Shown piece by piece: positions 8,968-16,745 of a stretch of DNA of 64,000 nucleotides (the stretch's first letter is position 1; every line of letters begins with the position of its first letter). The notes under the pieces are model-generated. The model searched no databases and was not told the DNA's origin. It worked only from the letters and a program-made list of their open reading frames with translations. Source of the stretch: Rhodobacteraceae bacterium WFHF2C18. Lineage in GTDB: Bacteria; Pseudomonadota; Alphaproteobacteria; Rhodobacterales; Rhodobacteraceae. Where the stretch lies: assembly GCA_002166865.1 (NCBI GenBank), contig NHTQ01000002.1, forward strand, positions 620,001 to 684,000, in the 5' to 3' direction. Both the position numbers and the translations under genes were made by a program.

Positions 8968-10698
8968 ATGCTTACCCGGCTGCGCGCGCGCATTCTGGCC
9001 ATCGGCCTGTTCGTGACCACGGTCGCCGCCTGCACGGTGGGCGTCTGGCACTATGGCTACGGCCAGGCGCTTGACCAGTTGGCCAAGCAGGGCCGCGCCG
9101 ACCTGGCGCTTGCGGCCGACCGGCTCACCGGGCAGCTCCGGCGCTACCGCGAACTGGCGGTCCTGATGGCCGATCATCCGCGCCTGGCGGCCGGCGGGGA
9201 CGGCGCCGATGCGCTTCTGCAAGAAGCCGCTGACAAGACCGGGGCCCTGGGTATGCTCTATGCCGGACCTTCCGGCGAAGTGCTGGCGCAGGCCGGGATC
9301 GGCCCCGACAACCTGCGCGGCGCGGCCCATTTCCAGCGCGCCATGAACGGCGCCCTGGGCTCGGCGCAGGCCCGCATCGGCGCTGGCGGGCCCCGCGCCC
9401 ATCTTTTCGCCGCGCCCCGTTTCACCGCCGACGGCGCGGTGGCGGGCGCGCTCGTCGTCCTTGCCGACATTGCCGAGCTTGAGTGGGACTGGATCGGCGG
9501 CACCCCGCCCGTCTTCTTCACGCAGGAGGCGGGGCGGGTCTTCATCTCCAACCGCGCCGAACTGCTGGACTGGCGGCAGAGCGGCGCGGGCCTGCATCCG
9601 CCGCAGGGCCCCGCCCCCGCCTTCACGGCGCGGCGGACGGGCGGGCACGAACTTTGGTCGATGGACTGGGGGGACTATCTACCCGCCAACGCCCTGCATG
9701 TCGCCCGGCCCCTGCCGGTGATCGGGATGACCGGGCATGCCTTGATGGACACTGCGCCGTCGCAATGGGTGGCGGGGCTTCAGGCGTCGGTCTTTGCCGC
9801 GCTCTGCCTTGCCTTCGGCGCGGTCATCCTCCAGATCACCGAGCGGCGCAGGGCGCTCGCCCGCGCCAACGCGCAGCTGGAAACCCGCGTGGCCGAACGC
9901 ACGGCCAAGCTGTCCGCCGCCAACCGGGCCCTGCGCCGCGAGGTTTCCGAACGGCAGGAGGCCGAGGCGGCCCTGAAAAAGGCGCAGGACGATCTGGTGC
10001 AGGCCGGCAAGCTCAGCGCCCTGGGGCAGATCTCGGCCGGGATCAGCCACGAACTCAACCAGCCGCTCATGGCGATCCGGCAGTTCGCCGACAACGGGGC
10101 GCAGTTTGTCCAGGCCGGCAAGACCGACAAGGCCGGGTCCAACCTGGCGCGTATCTCGGCGCTGGCAGCGCGCATGGCGCGCATCATCTCAAACCTGCGC
10201 GCCTTTGCCCGCCAGGAAAGCGAGCCCGTCACCCGCGTGGACATCACCGCGGTGATCGACCAGGCGCTGGAGCTCTCCGAAACCCGCTTGCGTCGCGACG
10301 GGGTGACGATCCGGTGGGACCGTCCCGATCATCCCGTCTGGGTCCAGGGCGGCGAGGTACGGCTCGGCCAGGTCCTGGTCAACCTGTTCTCCAATGCCGC
10401 CGACGCCATGGCGCAAAGCGCCGATAAACGCATCGAGATCACCCTGCACCCGGGCGACCCGGTCGTGGTGGCGGTGCGCGACACCGGCCCCGGCATCGCC
10501 GAGCCGGAGAAGATCTTCGATCCCTTCTACTCCACCAAGGAGGTCGGCGGGGCCGAAGGGATGGGGCTGGGCCTGTCGATCTCCTATGGGCTCGTGCAGA
10601 GTTTCGGCGGCGAAATCCGCGGCCGCAATGCCGAAGGCGGGGGCGCCGTGTTCCTGGTGGAACTGGAAGCCGCGCCCGCCCCGGAGGCCGCCGCATGA
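8968..10698 (+). CDS. dctB: DctB-type sensor histidine kinase
   Basis: A 576-residue membrane kinase of the C4-dicarboxylate two-component system. There is a transmembrane segment at about residues 8-28, a periplasmic sensor region of ~235 residues, a second membrane segment at 268-289, a coiled coil (ERRRALARANAQLE onward), then the H-box GISHELNQPLMAIR with phosphorylated His361. The ATPase domain carries the N-box (LVNLFSNAADAM), G1 (VRDTGPGIAEP) and G2 (GMGLGLSISYG). The start is ATG 8968 after AAGGG; longer in-frame extensions upstream lack a ribosome binding site and would precede the membrane anchor. Its stop overlaps the start of the response regulator (ATGA), so the two are translationally coupled. 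Confidence 0.9.
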   Translation: MLTRLRARILAIGLFVTTVAACTVGVWHYGYGQALDQLAKQGRADLALAADRLTGQLRRYRELAVLMADHPRLAAGGDGADALLQEAADKTGALGMLYAGPSGEVLAQAGIGPDNLRGAAHFQRAMNGALGSAQARIGAGGPRAHLFAAPRFTADGAVAGALVVLADIAELEWDWIGGTPPVFFTQEAGRVFISNRAELLDWRQSGAGLHPPQGPAPAFTARRTGGHELWSMDWGDYLPANALHVARPLPVIGMTGHALMDTAPSQWVAGLQASVFAALCLAFGAVILQITERRRALARANAQLETRVAERTAKLSAANRALRREVSERQEAEAALKKAQDDLVQAGKLSALGQISAGISHELNQPLMAIRQFADNGAQFVQAGKTDKAGSNLARISALAARMARIISNLRAFARQESEPVTRVDITAVIDQALELSETRLRRDGVTIRWDRPDHPVWVQGGEVRLGQVLVNLFSNAADAMAQSADKRIEITLHPGDPVVVAVRDTGPGIAEPEKIFDPFYSTKEVGGAEGMGLGLSISYGLVQSFGGEIRGRNAEGGGAVFLVELEAAPAPEAAA

Positions 10699-11927
10699 CC
10701 CCCGAGACGGTGCTTGTCGTCGATGACGACGCCGCGGTGCGCGAGGCGCTCAGCCAGACACTGGAACTGCGCGATTTCGTTGCGATCACCGCTGGCTCCT
10801 TCATCGAGGCGAAGGATCATATCGCGCCAGAGTTCGCCGGCGTCATCCTGTCGGATATCCGCATGCCGGGCCGCGACGGCTTTCACCTGCTGGGGCACGC
10901 CCGCGCGGTGGACCCCGAATTGCCCGTCATCCTCCTGACCGGGGAGGGGGACATCCCCATGGCCGTCGAGGCCATGGGTCAGGGCGCCTTCGATTTCCTC
11001 GAAAAGCCCTGCGCGCCCGAGGATCTGGCCCAGGTGCTGTCCCGCGCCCTGCAGACCCGGGGCCTGGTTCTGGAAAACCGCAGGCTCAAGACGCAGCTGG
11101 AAACCGGCGATCCGGCCGCGCGGATGATCTTCGGCACCTCCCCGCTGGCCGAGGATCTGCGCGCGCGGGTGCGCAGCGTGGCACGCACCGGGGCGGAGGT
11201 GCTGGTCACCGGCCCGCCGGGGGCCGGTGTCTCCAAAGTGGCCGAGGTGATCCACCTGATGTCGCCCCAGGCCACCGGCCCCTTCGTCAGGCGCCCCGCT
11301 GCGGCCCTGAATGCCGTGGGCCTGTCGCAGTCCCTGCAGGCCGCAAGCGGCGGGACCCTGTTCTTGGAAGACGTGGACGCCCTGGCGGCCGAGGTGCAGT
11401 ACAGCCTACTCGATCGGCTGGAGGGGGACGGCGGCCCGCGCCTCATCGCGGGCACCACCGCGGATCTTGGCGCGGCCGCCCATATCGGTGGCTTCAATCC
11501 CGAACTCTACTACCGTCTTGAGGTGATGCCCGTGCGCATTCCCGCGCTCTCGGAGCGGCCCGAGGACATTCCCGTGCTCTTTCGCCACTATGTCGCTCAG
11601 GCGGCCGAACAGGCCGGGCTGCCGTCGCCGGAGGTCACGCCCGACCACCTGGCGCGGCTGATGGCGCAGGACTGGCCGGGCAACGCGCGCTCGCTGATGA
11701 GCGCGGCCATGCGCTTCGTCCTCGGCATGCCGGATGAAAGCGAGCCCGATGCAGAGCTTGGGCTGAGCGAACAGATGGCCCGGGTGGAGCGCTCCCTGCT
11801 CGTCGCCGCCCTGTCCCGGCAGAACGGCCGGGCCTCGGCCGCCGCCCGGGCGCTGAAACTGCCGCGCAAGACCTTCTATGACAAGCTGGCCCGCTACGGG
11901 ATTCGCGCCGAGGATTACCGCCGCTGA
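10695..11927 (+). CDS. dctD: DctD-like response regulator lacking the sigma-54 contact loop
   Basis: A 410-residue NtrC-type regulator. The receiver domain covers residues 5-115, with phosphoacceptor D54 (ILSDIRMPG) and K104. The AAA+ region from ~145 to ~305 is eroded. The Walker A position reads GPPGAGVSK instead of GExGTGKE, and the segment between HLMSPQATGPFV and GGTLFLEDVD is too short to hold the GAFTGA loop that contacts sigma-54. The Walker B-like LFLEDVD and the arginine-rich YYRLEVMPVRIP region remain. The C-terminus is a Fis-type helix-turn-helix (ASAAARALKLPRKTFYDKL). It therefore probably binds DNA when phosphorylated but may act without sigma-54, as known for Rhodobacter capsulatus NtrC. 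It is coupled to dctB and precedes dctPQM. Confidence 0.88.
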   Translation: MTPETVLVVDDDAAVREALSQTLELRDFVAITAGSFIEAKDHIAPEFAGVILSDIRMPGRDGFHLLGHARAVDPELPVILLTGEGDIPMAVEAMGQGAFDFLEKPCAPEDLAQVLSRALQTRGLVLENRRLKTQLETGDPAARMIFGTSPLAEDLRARVRSVARTGAEVLVTGPPGAGVSKVAEVIHLMSPQATGPFVRRPAAALNAVGLSQSLQAASGGTLFLEDVDALAAEVQYSLLDRLEGDGGPRLIAGTTADLGAAAHIGGFNPELYYRLEVMPVRIPALSERPEDIPVLFRHYVAQAAEQAGLPSPEVTPDHLARLMAQDWPGNARSLMSAAMRFVLGMPDESEPDAELGLSEQMARVERSLLVAALSRQNGRASAAARALKLPRKTFYDKLARYGIRAEDYRR

Positions 11928-11930
11928 TCC

Positions 11931-11980
11931 GTGCGGATTCCCGCACAGACCGGCGAGGGGGCTGTGCGGCAACCCGCACA
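11931..11980. promoter_or_regulatory. Two phased dyads, likely DctD binding sites
   Basis: GTGCGG-ATTC-CCGCAC lies at 11931-11946 and TGTGCGG-CAAC-CCGCACA at 11963-11980. Both are perfect inverted repeats with the same half-site and a 4-bp spacer. Their centres are 33 bp apart, about three helical turns, so dimers would lie on one DNA face. They sit about 200 bp upstream of dctP, directly after dctD, as expected of an upstream activating sequence. Confidence 0.7.
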
Positions 11981-12064
11981 ACCGCCGTCGACTCAAGGCG
12001 CCTTGCCCTACGGAAGCCTTAACAACCCTCTGTTTTTCCGAAATTTTCCAAGACGCATGATTTT

Positions 12065-12089
12065 CCTGCAAAGCAGGCTTGAGCCAAGC
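12065..12089 (+). promoter_or_regulatory. Weak sigma-54-like promoter candidate overlapping a hairpin
   Basis: GG at 12076-12077 and GC at 12088-12089 are separated by exactly ten bases, the invariant spacing of sigma-54 promoters, but the flanking bases (AGGCTT and AAGC) fit poorly. CCTGC-AAA-GCAGG at 12065-12077 overlaps it. Since the DctD here lacks GAFTGA, a sigma-70 promoter is equally possible. Confidence 0.25.
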
Positions 12090-12176
12090 GCAAGCTTTGC
12101 CAACGATATGCGCACCGCGTCCCGGGTTTTTCGGGGCGTATGCTGCAATCCACATCGGATCTGGGAGGAAACCGAG

Positions 12177-13178
12177 ATGAAATTCCTGACTGCTGCCACC
12201 ACGGCCGTTGCGCTGACCGTCAGCGCCACCGCCGCCACCGCGGCCTGCGACGACGGGGAGATCGTCGTCAAGTTCAGCCACGTCACCAACACTGACCGTC
12301 ACCCCAAGGGCATCGCCGCGGAACTGCTCAAGGAGCGGGTGAACGCGGAGATGGACGGGAAGATGTGCATGGAGGTCTTCCCGAACTCCACCCTCTACAA
12401 CGACAACAAGGTGCTGGAGGCGATGCTGCAGGGCGACGTGCAGCTGGCCGCGCCCTCGCTGTCGAAGTTCGAGAAGTTCACCAAGAAGTTCCGCCTGTTC
12501 GACCTGCCCTTCATGTTCAAGAACATCGATGCAGTGGACGCCTTCCAGGCCTCCGAGCGGGGGCAGGCGCTTCTGGACAGCATGCAGCGCCGCGGCCTGC
12601 AGGGGCTGGCCTACTGGCACAACGGCATGAAGCAGATGTCGGCCAACCAGCCGCTGATCGAGCCCGAGGACGCCGCCGGGCTGAAATTCCGCGTGCAGCA
12701 ATCCGACGTGCTGGTCGCGCAGTTCCGCGCACTGGACGCCAACCCGCAGAAGATGGCCTTCTCCGAGGTTTACGGCGCGCTGCAGCAGGGCGTCGTGGAC
12801 GGGCAGGAGAACACCTGGTCCAACATCTGGGGCAAGAAGTTCTTCGAGGTGCAGGACGGCGTGACCGAAACCAACCACGGCATCATCGACTACCTCGTCG
12901 TGACCAACATCGACTGGCTGGAAGGCCTTGATGCGGACGTGCGCGAGCAGTTCCTGACCATCCTCGACGAGGTCACCCAGACCCGCAACGCCAAGGCGCA
13001 CGAAGTGAACATGGAGGCCAAGCAGGCGATCATCGACGCCGGCGCGACCGTGCGCACTCTCACGCCTGAGCAGCGCCAGGACTGGGTCGAGGCGATGAAA
13101 CCCGTCTGGGAGCAGTTCAAGGACGACGTCGGGCAGGAAAACATCGACGCCGCCCAGGAAATCAACGCCAGCATGTAA
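12177..13178 (+). CDS. dctP: TRAP C4-dicarboxylate binding protein DctP
   Basis: A 333-residue periplasmic solute-binding protein. Residues 1-23 are a Sec signal peptide (MKFLTAATTAVALT to ATA-AC). The mature part shows DctP-family marks: VKFSHVTN near the N-terminus, FPNSTLYNDNKVLEAMLQG, the substrate-carboxylate region around LKFRVQQSD, and FSEVYGALQQGVVDGQEN, which is the family signature. It delivers C4-dicarboxylates such as succinate, malate or fumarate to DctQM. The start is ATG 12177 with GGGAGG nine bases upstream. It follows dctBD and two DctD-type dyads, so expression should depend on that system. Confidence 0.92.
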   Translation: MKFLTAATTAVALTVSATAATAACDDGEIVVKFSHVTNTDRHPKGIAAELLKERVNAEMDGKMCMEVFPNSTLYNDNKVLEAMLQGDVQLAAPSLSKFEKFTKKFRLFDLPFMFKNIDAVDAFQASERGQALLDSMQRRGLQGLAYWHNGMKQMSANQPLIEPEDAAGLKFRVQQSDVLVAQFRALDANPQKMAFSEVYGALQQGVVDGQENTWSNIWGKKFFEVQDGVTETNHGIIDYLVVTNIDWLEGLDADVREQFLTILDEVTQTRNAKAHEVNMEAKQAIIDAGATVRTLTPEQRQDWVEAMKPVWEQFKDDVGQENIDAAQEINASM

Positions 13179-13237
13179 CGGTCGGGGGCGCGCCGGAACA
13201 GCGTGCCCCGCCACCACCGGCGGCCCTGCCGTTCCGC

Positions 13238-13302
13238 GCCCCGGCCCCCGCGCCGGGGCCTCGCGGACAGCGCGAGGCGAGGTCCCGGGTCAGGCCCGGG
13301 AC
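13238..13302. repeat. Three consecutive hairpins between dctP and dctQ
   Basis: Perfect stems are GCCCCGGC/GCCGGGGC (13238-13259), CCTCGCG/CGCGAGG (13259-13277) and GTCCCGGG/CCCGGGAC (13282-13302, spacer TCAGG). There is no T tract. Such structures between a binding-protein gene and its permease genes commonly stabilise the upstream mRNA or reduce read-through, giving more DctP than DctQM. The third palindrome also resembles dispersed CCCGGG-TCAGG-CCCGGG repeats. Confidence 0.7.
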
Positions 13303-13372
13303 GGGTCTTGCGGCACAGGCACGGGGACAGGGCCGGCCCTTTTCAAACAACCGACAGACGAGGAGGGAAGAC

Positions 13373-14038
13373 ATGAAGCCGGGCCAATCCCTGATCGACC
13401 GGATCGAGGAGACGGTGATCGCCCTCATTCTGGGTCTCATGACCCTTGTGACCTTCGCCAATGTCGTCATGCGCTACCTCTTCAATTCCAATATTCTCTG
13501 GGCGCTGGAACTCACGGTGTTCCTCTTCGCCTGGCTGGTGCTTCTGGGCGCCTCCTACGCGGTGAAGAAGAACGCGCACCTGGGCGTGGACGCCATCGTG
13601 AACATGGTCTCGTCGCGCGCGCGCAGGGTGCTCGGGCTGATCTCCGTCACGGTCTGCCTGGTCTTTTCGCTCCTGCTGCTGAAAGGCGCCTACGATTACT
13701 GGGCGGTCTTCGCCGACCTGCCGCCCACGTCGGGCCGCTGGCTTCCCACCGGCTTCGACCACGACGCGCGCAGCCAGAGCTTCTACGAGGTGCAGAGCGT
13801 GCCCATGATCGAGCCCCTGCGGTTCCTGGAGGATCTCATCAACTACGGCGAGGAATACGAAAAGATGCCCAAGGTCGTGCCCTACCTCGTCCTGCCGCTC
13901 TCGATGCTGCTGCTGACCTTCCGGTTCGCCCAGTCCGCCGTGGCGGTCTGGCACGGCCGCGCCGACCGCCTGGTCGCCAGCCACGAGGTCGAGGAAGAGA
14001 TCTACGACGCCGATGTCCAGCAAGGAGATCGTGACTGA
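13373..14038 (+). CDS. dctQ: TRAP transporter small membrane subunit DctQ
   Basis: A 221-residue inner-membrane protein with four predicted hydrophobic segments (IALILGLMTLVTFANVVM, ALELTVFLFAWLVLLGASY, VLGLISVTVCLVFSLLLL, VPYLVLPLSMLLLTFRF). This is the DctQ fold that pairs with DctM in Na+-driven TRAP transport. The loop between the third and fourth segments, about 60 residues and charged, is longer than in many DctQ proteins. The ribosome binding site is AGGAGGGA. The stop overlaps the dctM start in TGATG, so translation is coupled. Confidence 0.9.
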   Translation: MKPGQSLIDRIEETVIALILGLMTLVTFANVVMRYLFNSNILWALELTVFLFAWLVLLGASYAVKKNAHLGVDAIVNMVSSRARRVLGLISVTVCLVFSLLLLKGAYDYWAVFADLPPTSGRWLPTGFDHDARSQSFYEVQSVPMIEPLRFLEDLINYGEEYEKMPKVVPYLVLPLSMLLLTFRFAQSAVAVWHGRADRLVASHEVEEEIYDADVQQGDRD

Positions 14039-15417
14039 TGGAAGTGGTGCTTCTCTTCGTGATGGTGATCGGCCTGCTGCTGATCGGCGTGCCGATCGCC
14101 GTGGCCCTGGGGTTCAGCTCGACGATCTTCCTGCTGCTGTTTTCGGAAAGCTCGCTCGCCTCCATCGCGCAGACCCTGTTCGAGGCCTTCGAGGGGCACT
14201 TCACCCTTCTGGCCATTCCCTTCTTCATCCTCGCCTCCAGCTTCATGACGACAGGCGGCGTGGCGCAGCGGATCATCCGGTTCTCCATCGCCTGCGTGGG
14301 CCACCTGCACGGCGGGCTGGCCATCGCCGGCGTCTTCGCCTGCATGCTCTTCGCCGCGCTGTCAGGGTCGTCTCCGGCCACGGTCGTGGCCATCGGCTCG
14401 ATCGTCATCGCGGGCATGCGGCAGGTGGGCTATACCCGCGATTTCGCCGCCGGCGTGATCGCCAACGCCGGCACGCTTGGCATCCTGATCCCGCCGTCGA
14501 TCGTGATGGTGGTCTATGCCGCCGCCGTCGAGGTCTCGGTCGGGCGGATGTTCCTGGCCGGCGTGATCCCGGGCCTTCTGGCAGGGTTGATGCTGATGAC
14601 GGCGATCTACGTCATCGCGCGGCTGCGCGGCATGCCCAAGGGCGAGTGGAAAGGCTGGTGCGAGATCTGGGCCGCCGGGCGCGACGCGGCCTGGGGGCTT
14701 TTCCTGATCGTCATCATCCTGGGGGGCATCTACGGCGGCATCTTCACCCCGACCGAGGCCGCGGCGGTGGCCGCCGTCTACGCCTTCTTCATCGCCAGCT
14801 TCGTCTACAAGGATATGGGGCCGCTGGCGGTCGGGACCGAGCGGGGCGGCAACCTGCGCCTTCTGCAGAAACCCCAGGCGCTCGTCACCGCGTTTGTCCA
14901 TCCCGACACCAAGACCACCCTGTTCGAGGCGGGCAAGCTGACGGTCACGCTGCTTTTCGTGATCGCCAACGCGCTCATCCTCAAGCACGTCCTGACCGAC
15001 GAGCAGATCCCCCAGCAGATCGCGAACGCCATGCTGGCCGCCGGGCTGGGGCCGGTGATGTTCCTGGTGGTGGTCAACATCATCCTGCTGATCGGGGGGC
15101 AGTTCATGGAACCCAGCGGGCTGCTGGTGATCGTCGCGCCGCTGGTCTTCCCCATCGCCATCGAACTGGGAATCGACCCCATCCATCTGGGCATCATCAT
15201 GGTGGTGAACATGGAAATCGGGATGATCACCCCGCCTGTGGGGCTCAACCTGTTCGTCACCTCGGGCGTGGCGGGGATGCCCATGATGCGCGTGGTGCGC
15301 GCCGCCGCGCCCTTCCTGGCGGTGCTCTTCGTCTTCCTCATCATGATCACCTATATTCCATGGCTGTCCACGGTGCTGCCCAACACCTTCATGGGCCCCG
15401 AGATCGTCACGCAGTAG
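14038..15417 (+). CDS. dctM: TRAP transporter large permease DctM
   Basis: A 459-residue multi-spanning permease (about 12 hydrophobic segments). It shows DctM hallmarks: PFFILASSFMTTGG, HLHGGLAIAGVFACMLFAALSGSSPAT, GILIPPSIVMVVYA and FTPTEAAAVAAVYA. It carries the ion-coupled transport path; DctP supplies the substrate. An insertion of roughly 40 residues around VGTERGGNLRLLQKPQ is hydrophilic and probably a cytoplasmic or periplasmic loop. It is the last gene of dctBD-dctPQM. Confidence 0.92.
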   Translation: MEVVLLFVMVIGLLLIGVPIAVALGFSSTIFLLLFSESSLASIAQTLFEAFEGHFTLLAIPFFILASSFMTTGGVAQRIIRFSIACVGHLHGGLAIAGVFACMLFAALSGSSPATVVAIGSIVIAGMRQVGYTRDFAAGVIANAGTLGILIPPSIVMVVYAAAVEVSVGRMFLAGVIPGLLAGLMLMTAIYVIARLRGMPKGEWKGWCEIWAAGRDAAWGLFLIVIILGGIYGGIFTPTEAAAVAAVYAFFIASFVYKDMGPLAVGTERGGNLRLLQKPQALVTAFVHPDTKTTLFEAGKLTVTLLFVIANALILKHVLTDEQIPQQIANAMLAAGLGPVMFLVVVNIILLIGGQFMEPSGLLVIVAPLVFPIAIELGIDPIHLGIIMVVNMEIGMITPPVGLNLFVTSGVAGMPMMRVVRAAAPFLAVLFVFLIMITYIPWLSTVLPNTFMGPEIVTQ

Positions 15418-15426
15418 GCGCGGCCC

Positions 15427-15448
15427 GCCCCGGCCGCCGCGCCGGGGC
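15427..15448 (+). terminator. GC-rich hairpin after dctM
   Basis: GCCCCGGC (15427-15434) pairs with GCCGGGGC (15441-15448), ten bases after the dctM stop. There is no T run, so termination may be completed at the hairpin at 15568. Confidence 0.45.
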
Positions 15449-15567
15449 CTCCTCCCGCGGGCAACTTGCTTCGCGAATCTTGCCTGCGCGCCATGCATTG
15501 ACCGGGCACCGCGGCTGACCCTCCCCGGTCATTCCGCGCTCTTTTCCCCTGTCCCGGAAAACCGACG

Positions 15568-15598
15568 GCCCCGCGGACATCGCTCGGCGGGGCTTTTC
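15568..15598 (+). terminator. Rho-independent terminator
   Basis: GCCCCGC (15568-15574) pairs with GCGGGGC (15587-15593) and is followed by TTTTCT. It separates dctM from the PAP2 gene. Confidence 0.75.
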
Positions 15599-15712
15599 TG
15601 TCGTGGCGTCCGGGCGTCGATGCTGGTAGCGGGTGCCCCGACCAGGGGGCACGACGCGAGGCCATCCGGGCCGGCCGCCGGCCCCCACCCGCAACATCGC
15701 GGTTCAGGGGGA

Positions 15713-16447
15713 ATGATGCGCCACCAAGCGATGAAGGCCCTGCGCTGGCTGGGTCGCAATGTCGAGATGAGTTCGATGGCCTTCCTGACGGTCTTCGTCT
15801 TGGCCCTCTGGGCCTTTGCCGAACTGGCCGACGAAGTGCTGGAGGGAGAAACCCGCAACCTCGACCGCGACCTTCTCCTGCTGCTCCGGTCGCCGGGCGC
15901 GCGCGCGGACCCGCTCGGACCGCCCTGGCTGGAACAGGTCGGACGCGACCTCACGGCCCTCGGCGGGGTCGCCGTGTTGGGGTTCACGGTTCTCGCCGTC
16001 GCCGGCTTCTTCCTGCTGCGGCGGCAATTCGGCTCCATGCTCTTCCTGCTCGTGGCCACCGGGGGCGGGATGCTGATTTCCGACCTGGCAAAGGCGGCCT
16101 TCGACCGCGCGCGCCCGGATCTCGTGCCGCATGGAACGTTGGTGCACACCGCGAGCTTTCCCTCCGGGCACTCGATGATGGCCGCCGTCACCTATCTCAC
16201 CCTCGGCGTGCTCATCGCGCGCGTGCTGCCGAAACGGCGGCTGAAGGCTTATGTCCTCGCCCTGGCGGTCGTGGTCGCGCTGCTGGTGGGGGTAAGCCGT
16301 GTCTACCTTGGCGTGCACTGGCCCACGGATGTGCTGGCAGGATGGCTGGCCGGAGCGGGCTGGGCGGCGGCCTGCATGTTCGCGGCGCAACTCCTCGGCC
16401 GGGGGGGCTACGTGGAGCCGCGGGCCTTCGAGAAACCGCCGACGTGA
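15713..16447 (+). CDS. PAP2-family membrane phosphatase
   Basis: A 244-residue membrane protein of the phosphatidic acid phosphatase type 2 superfamily. The three motifs are present: KAAFDRARP (KxxxxxxRP), FPSGHSMMA (PSGH) and SRVYLGVHWPTDV (SRxxxxxHxxxD). Several hydrophobic helices surround them. Likely substrates are phosphatidate, phosphatidylglycerol phosphate or undecaprenyl pyrophosphate; sequence alone does not decide. The start is ATG 15713 after AGGGGGA. A second ATG follows immediately at 15716. It appears monocistronic, following a terminator and facing the convergent protease gene. Confidence 0.88.
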   Translation: MMRHQAMKALRWLGRNVEMSSMAFLTVFVLALWAFAELADEVLEGETRNLDRDLLLLLRSPGARADPLGPPWLEQVGRDLTALGGVAVLGFTVLAVAGFFLLRRQFGSMLFLLVATGGGMLISDLAKAAFDRARPDLVPHGTLVHTASFPSGHSMMAAVTYLTLGVLIARVLPKRRLKAYVLALAVVVALLVGVSRVYLGVHWPTDVLAGWLAGAGWAAACMFAAQLLGRGGYVEPRAFEKPPT

Positions 16448-16745
16448 TCCGCGCCCGCCGCGGCGGCGCGGCGCCCGGCGGTAGTGGCGACGATCCTCCA
16501 GAAACTCGGGGCCGATCTCGTGGGCGCCGCTCGGACGGGCGGTTTGCCCCGCGCCTGCGGCTGCACCGGGTCTTTCCCGTCACCCAAGATGCACGACGGG
16601 GTCGAGGGATGGGCCGCCAAATAAGATGTCCGCAGGCCTGCGGCGATCGGCGCCGCTGCGCGCTCTCTGCCCGAGGCCGATGCATGGACCACGGCCACGC
16701 ATGCCCGTTTGATACCCGGATCGCGCGATACCGCGGCACGGCAGC
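16448..16745. other. Gap between convergent genes, nothing recognised
   Basis: About 300 bases separate the PAP2 phosphatase and the minus-strand protease. I see no gene, tRNA or strong T-tailed hairpin here, only GC-rich short palindromes. Confidence 0.4.

Noticed and set aside
12085..12110. Sigma-54-like sequence on the minus strand (TTGGCAAAGCTTGCG)
   Set aside because: The spacing between GG and GC is eight instead of ten bases, and it points away from dctP.
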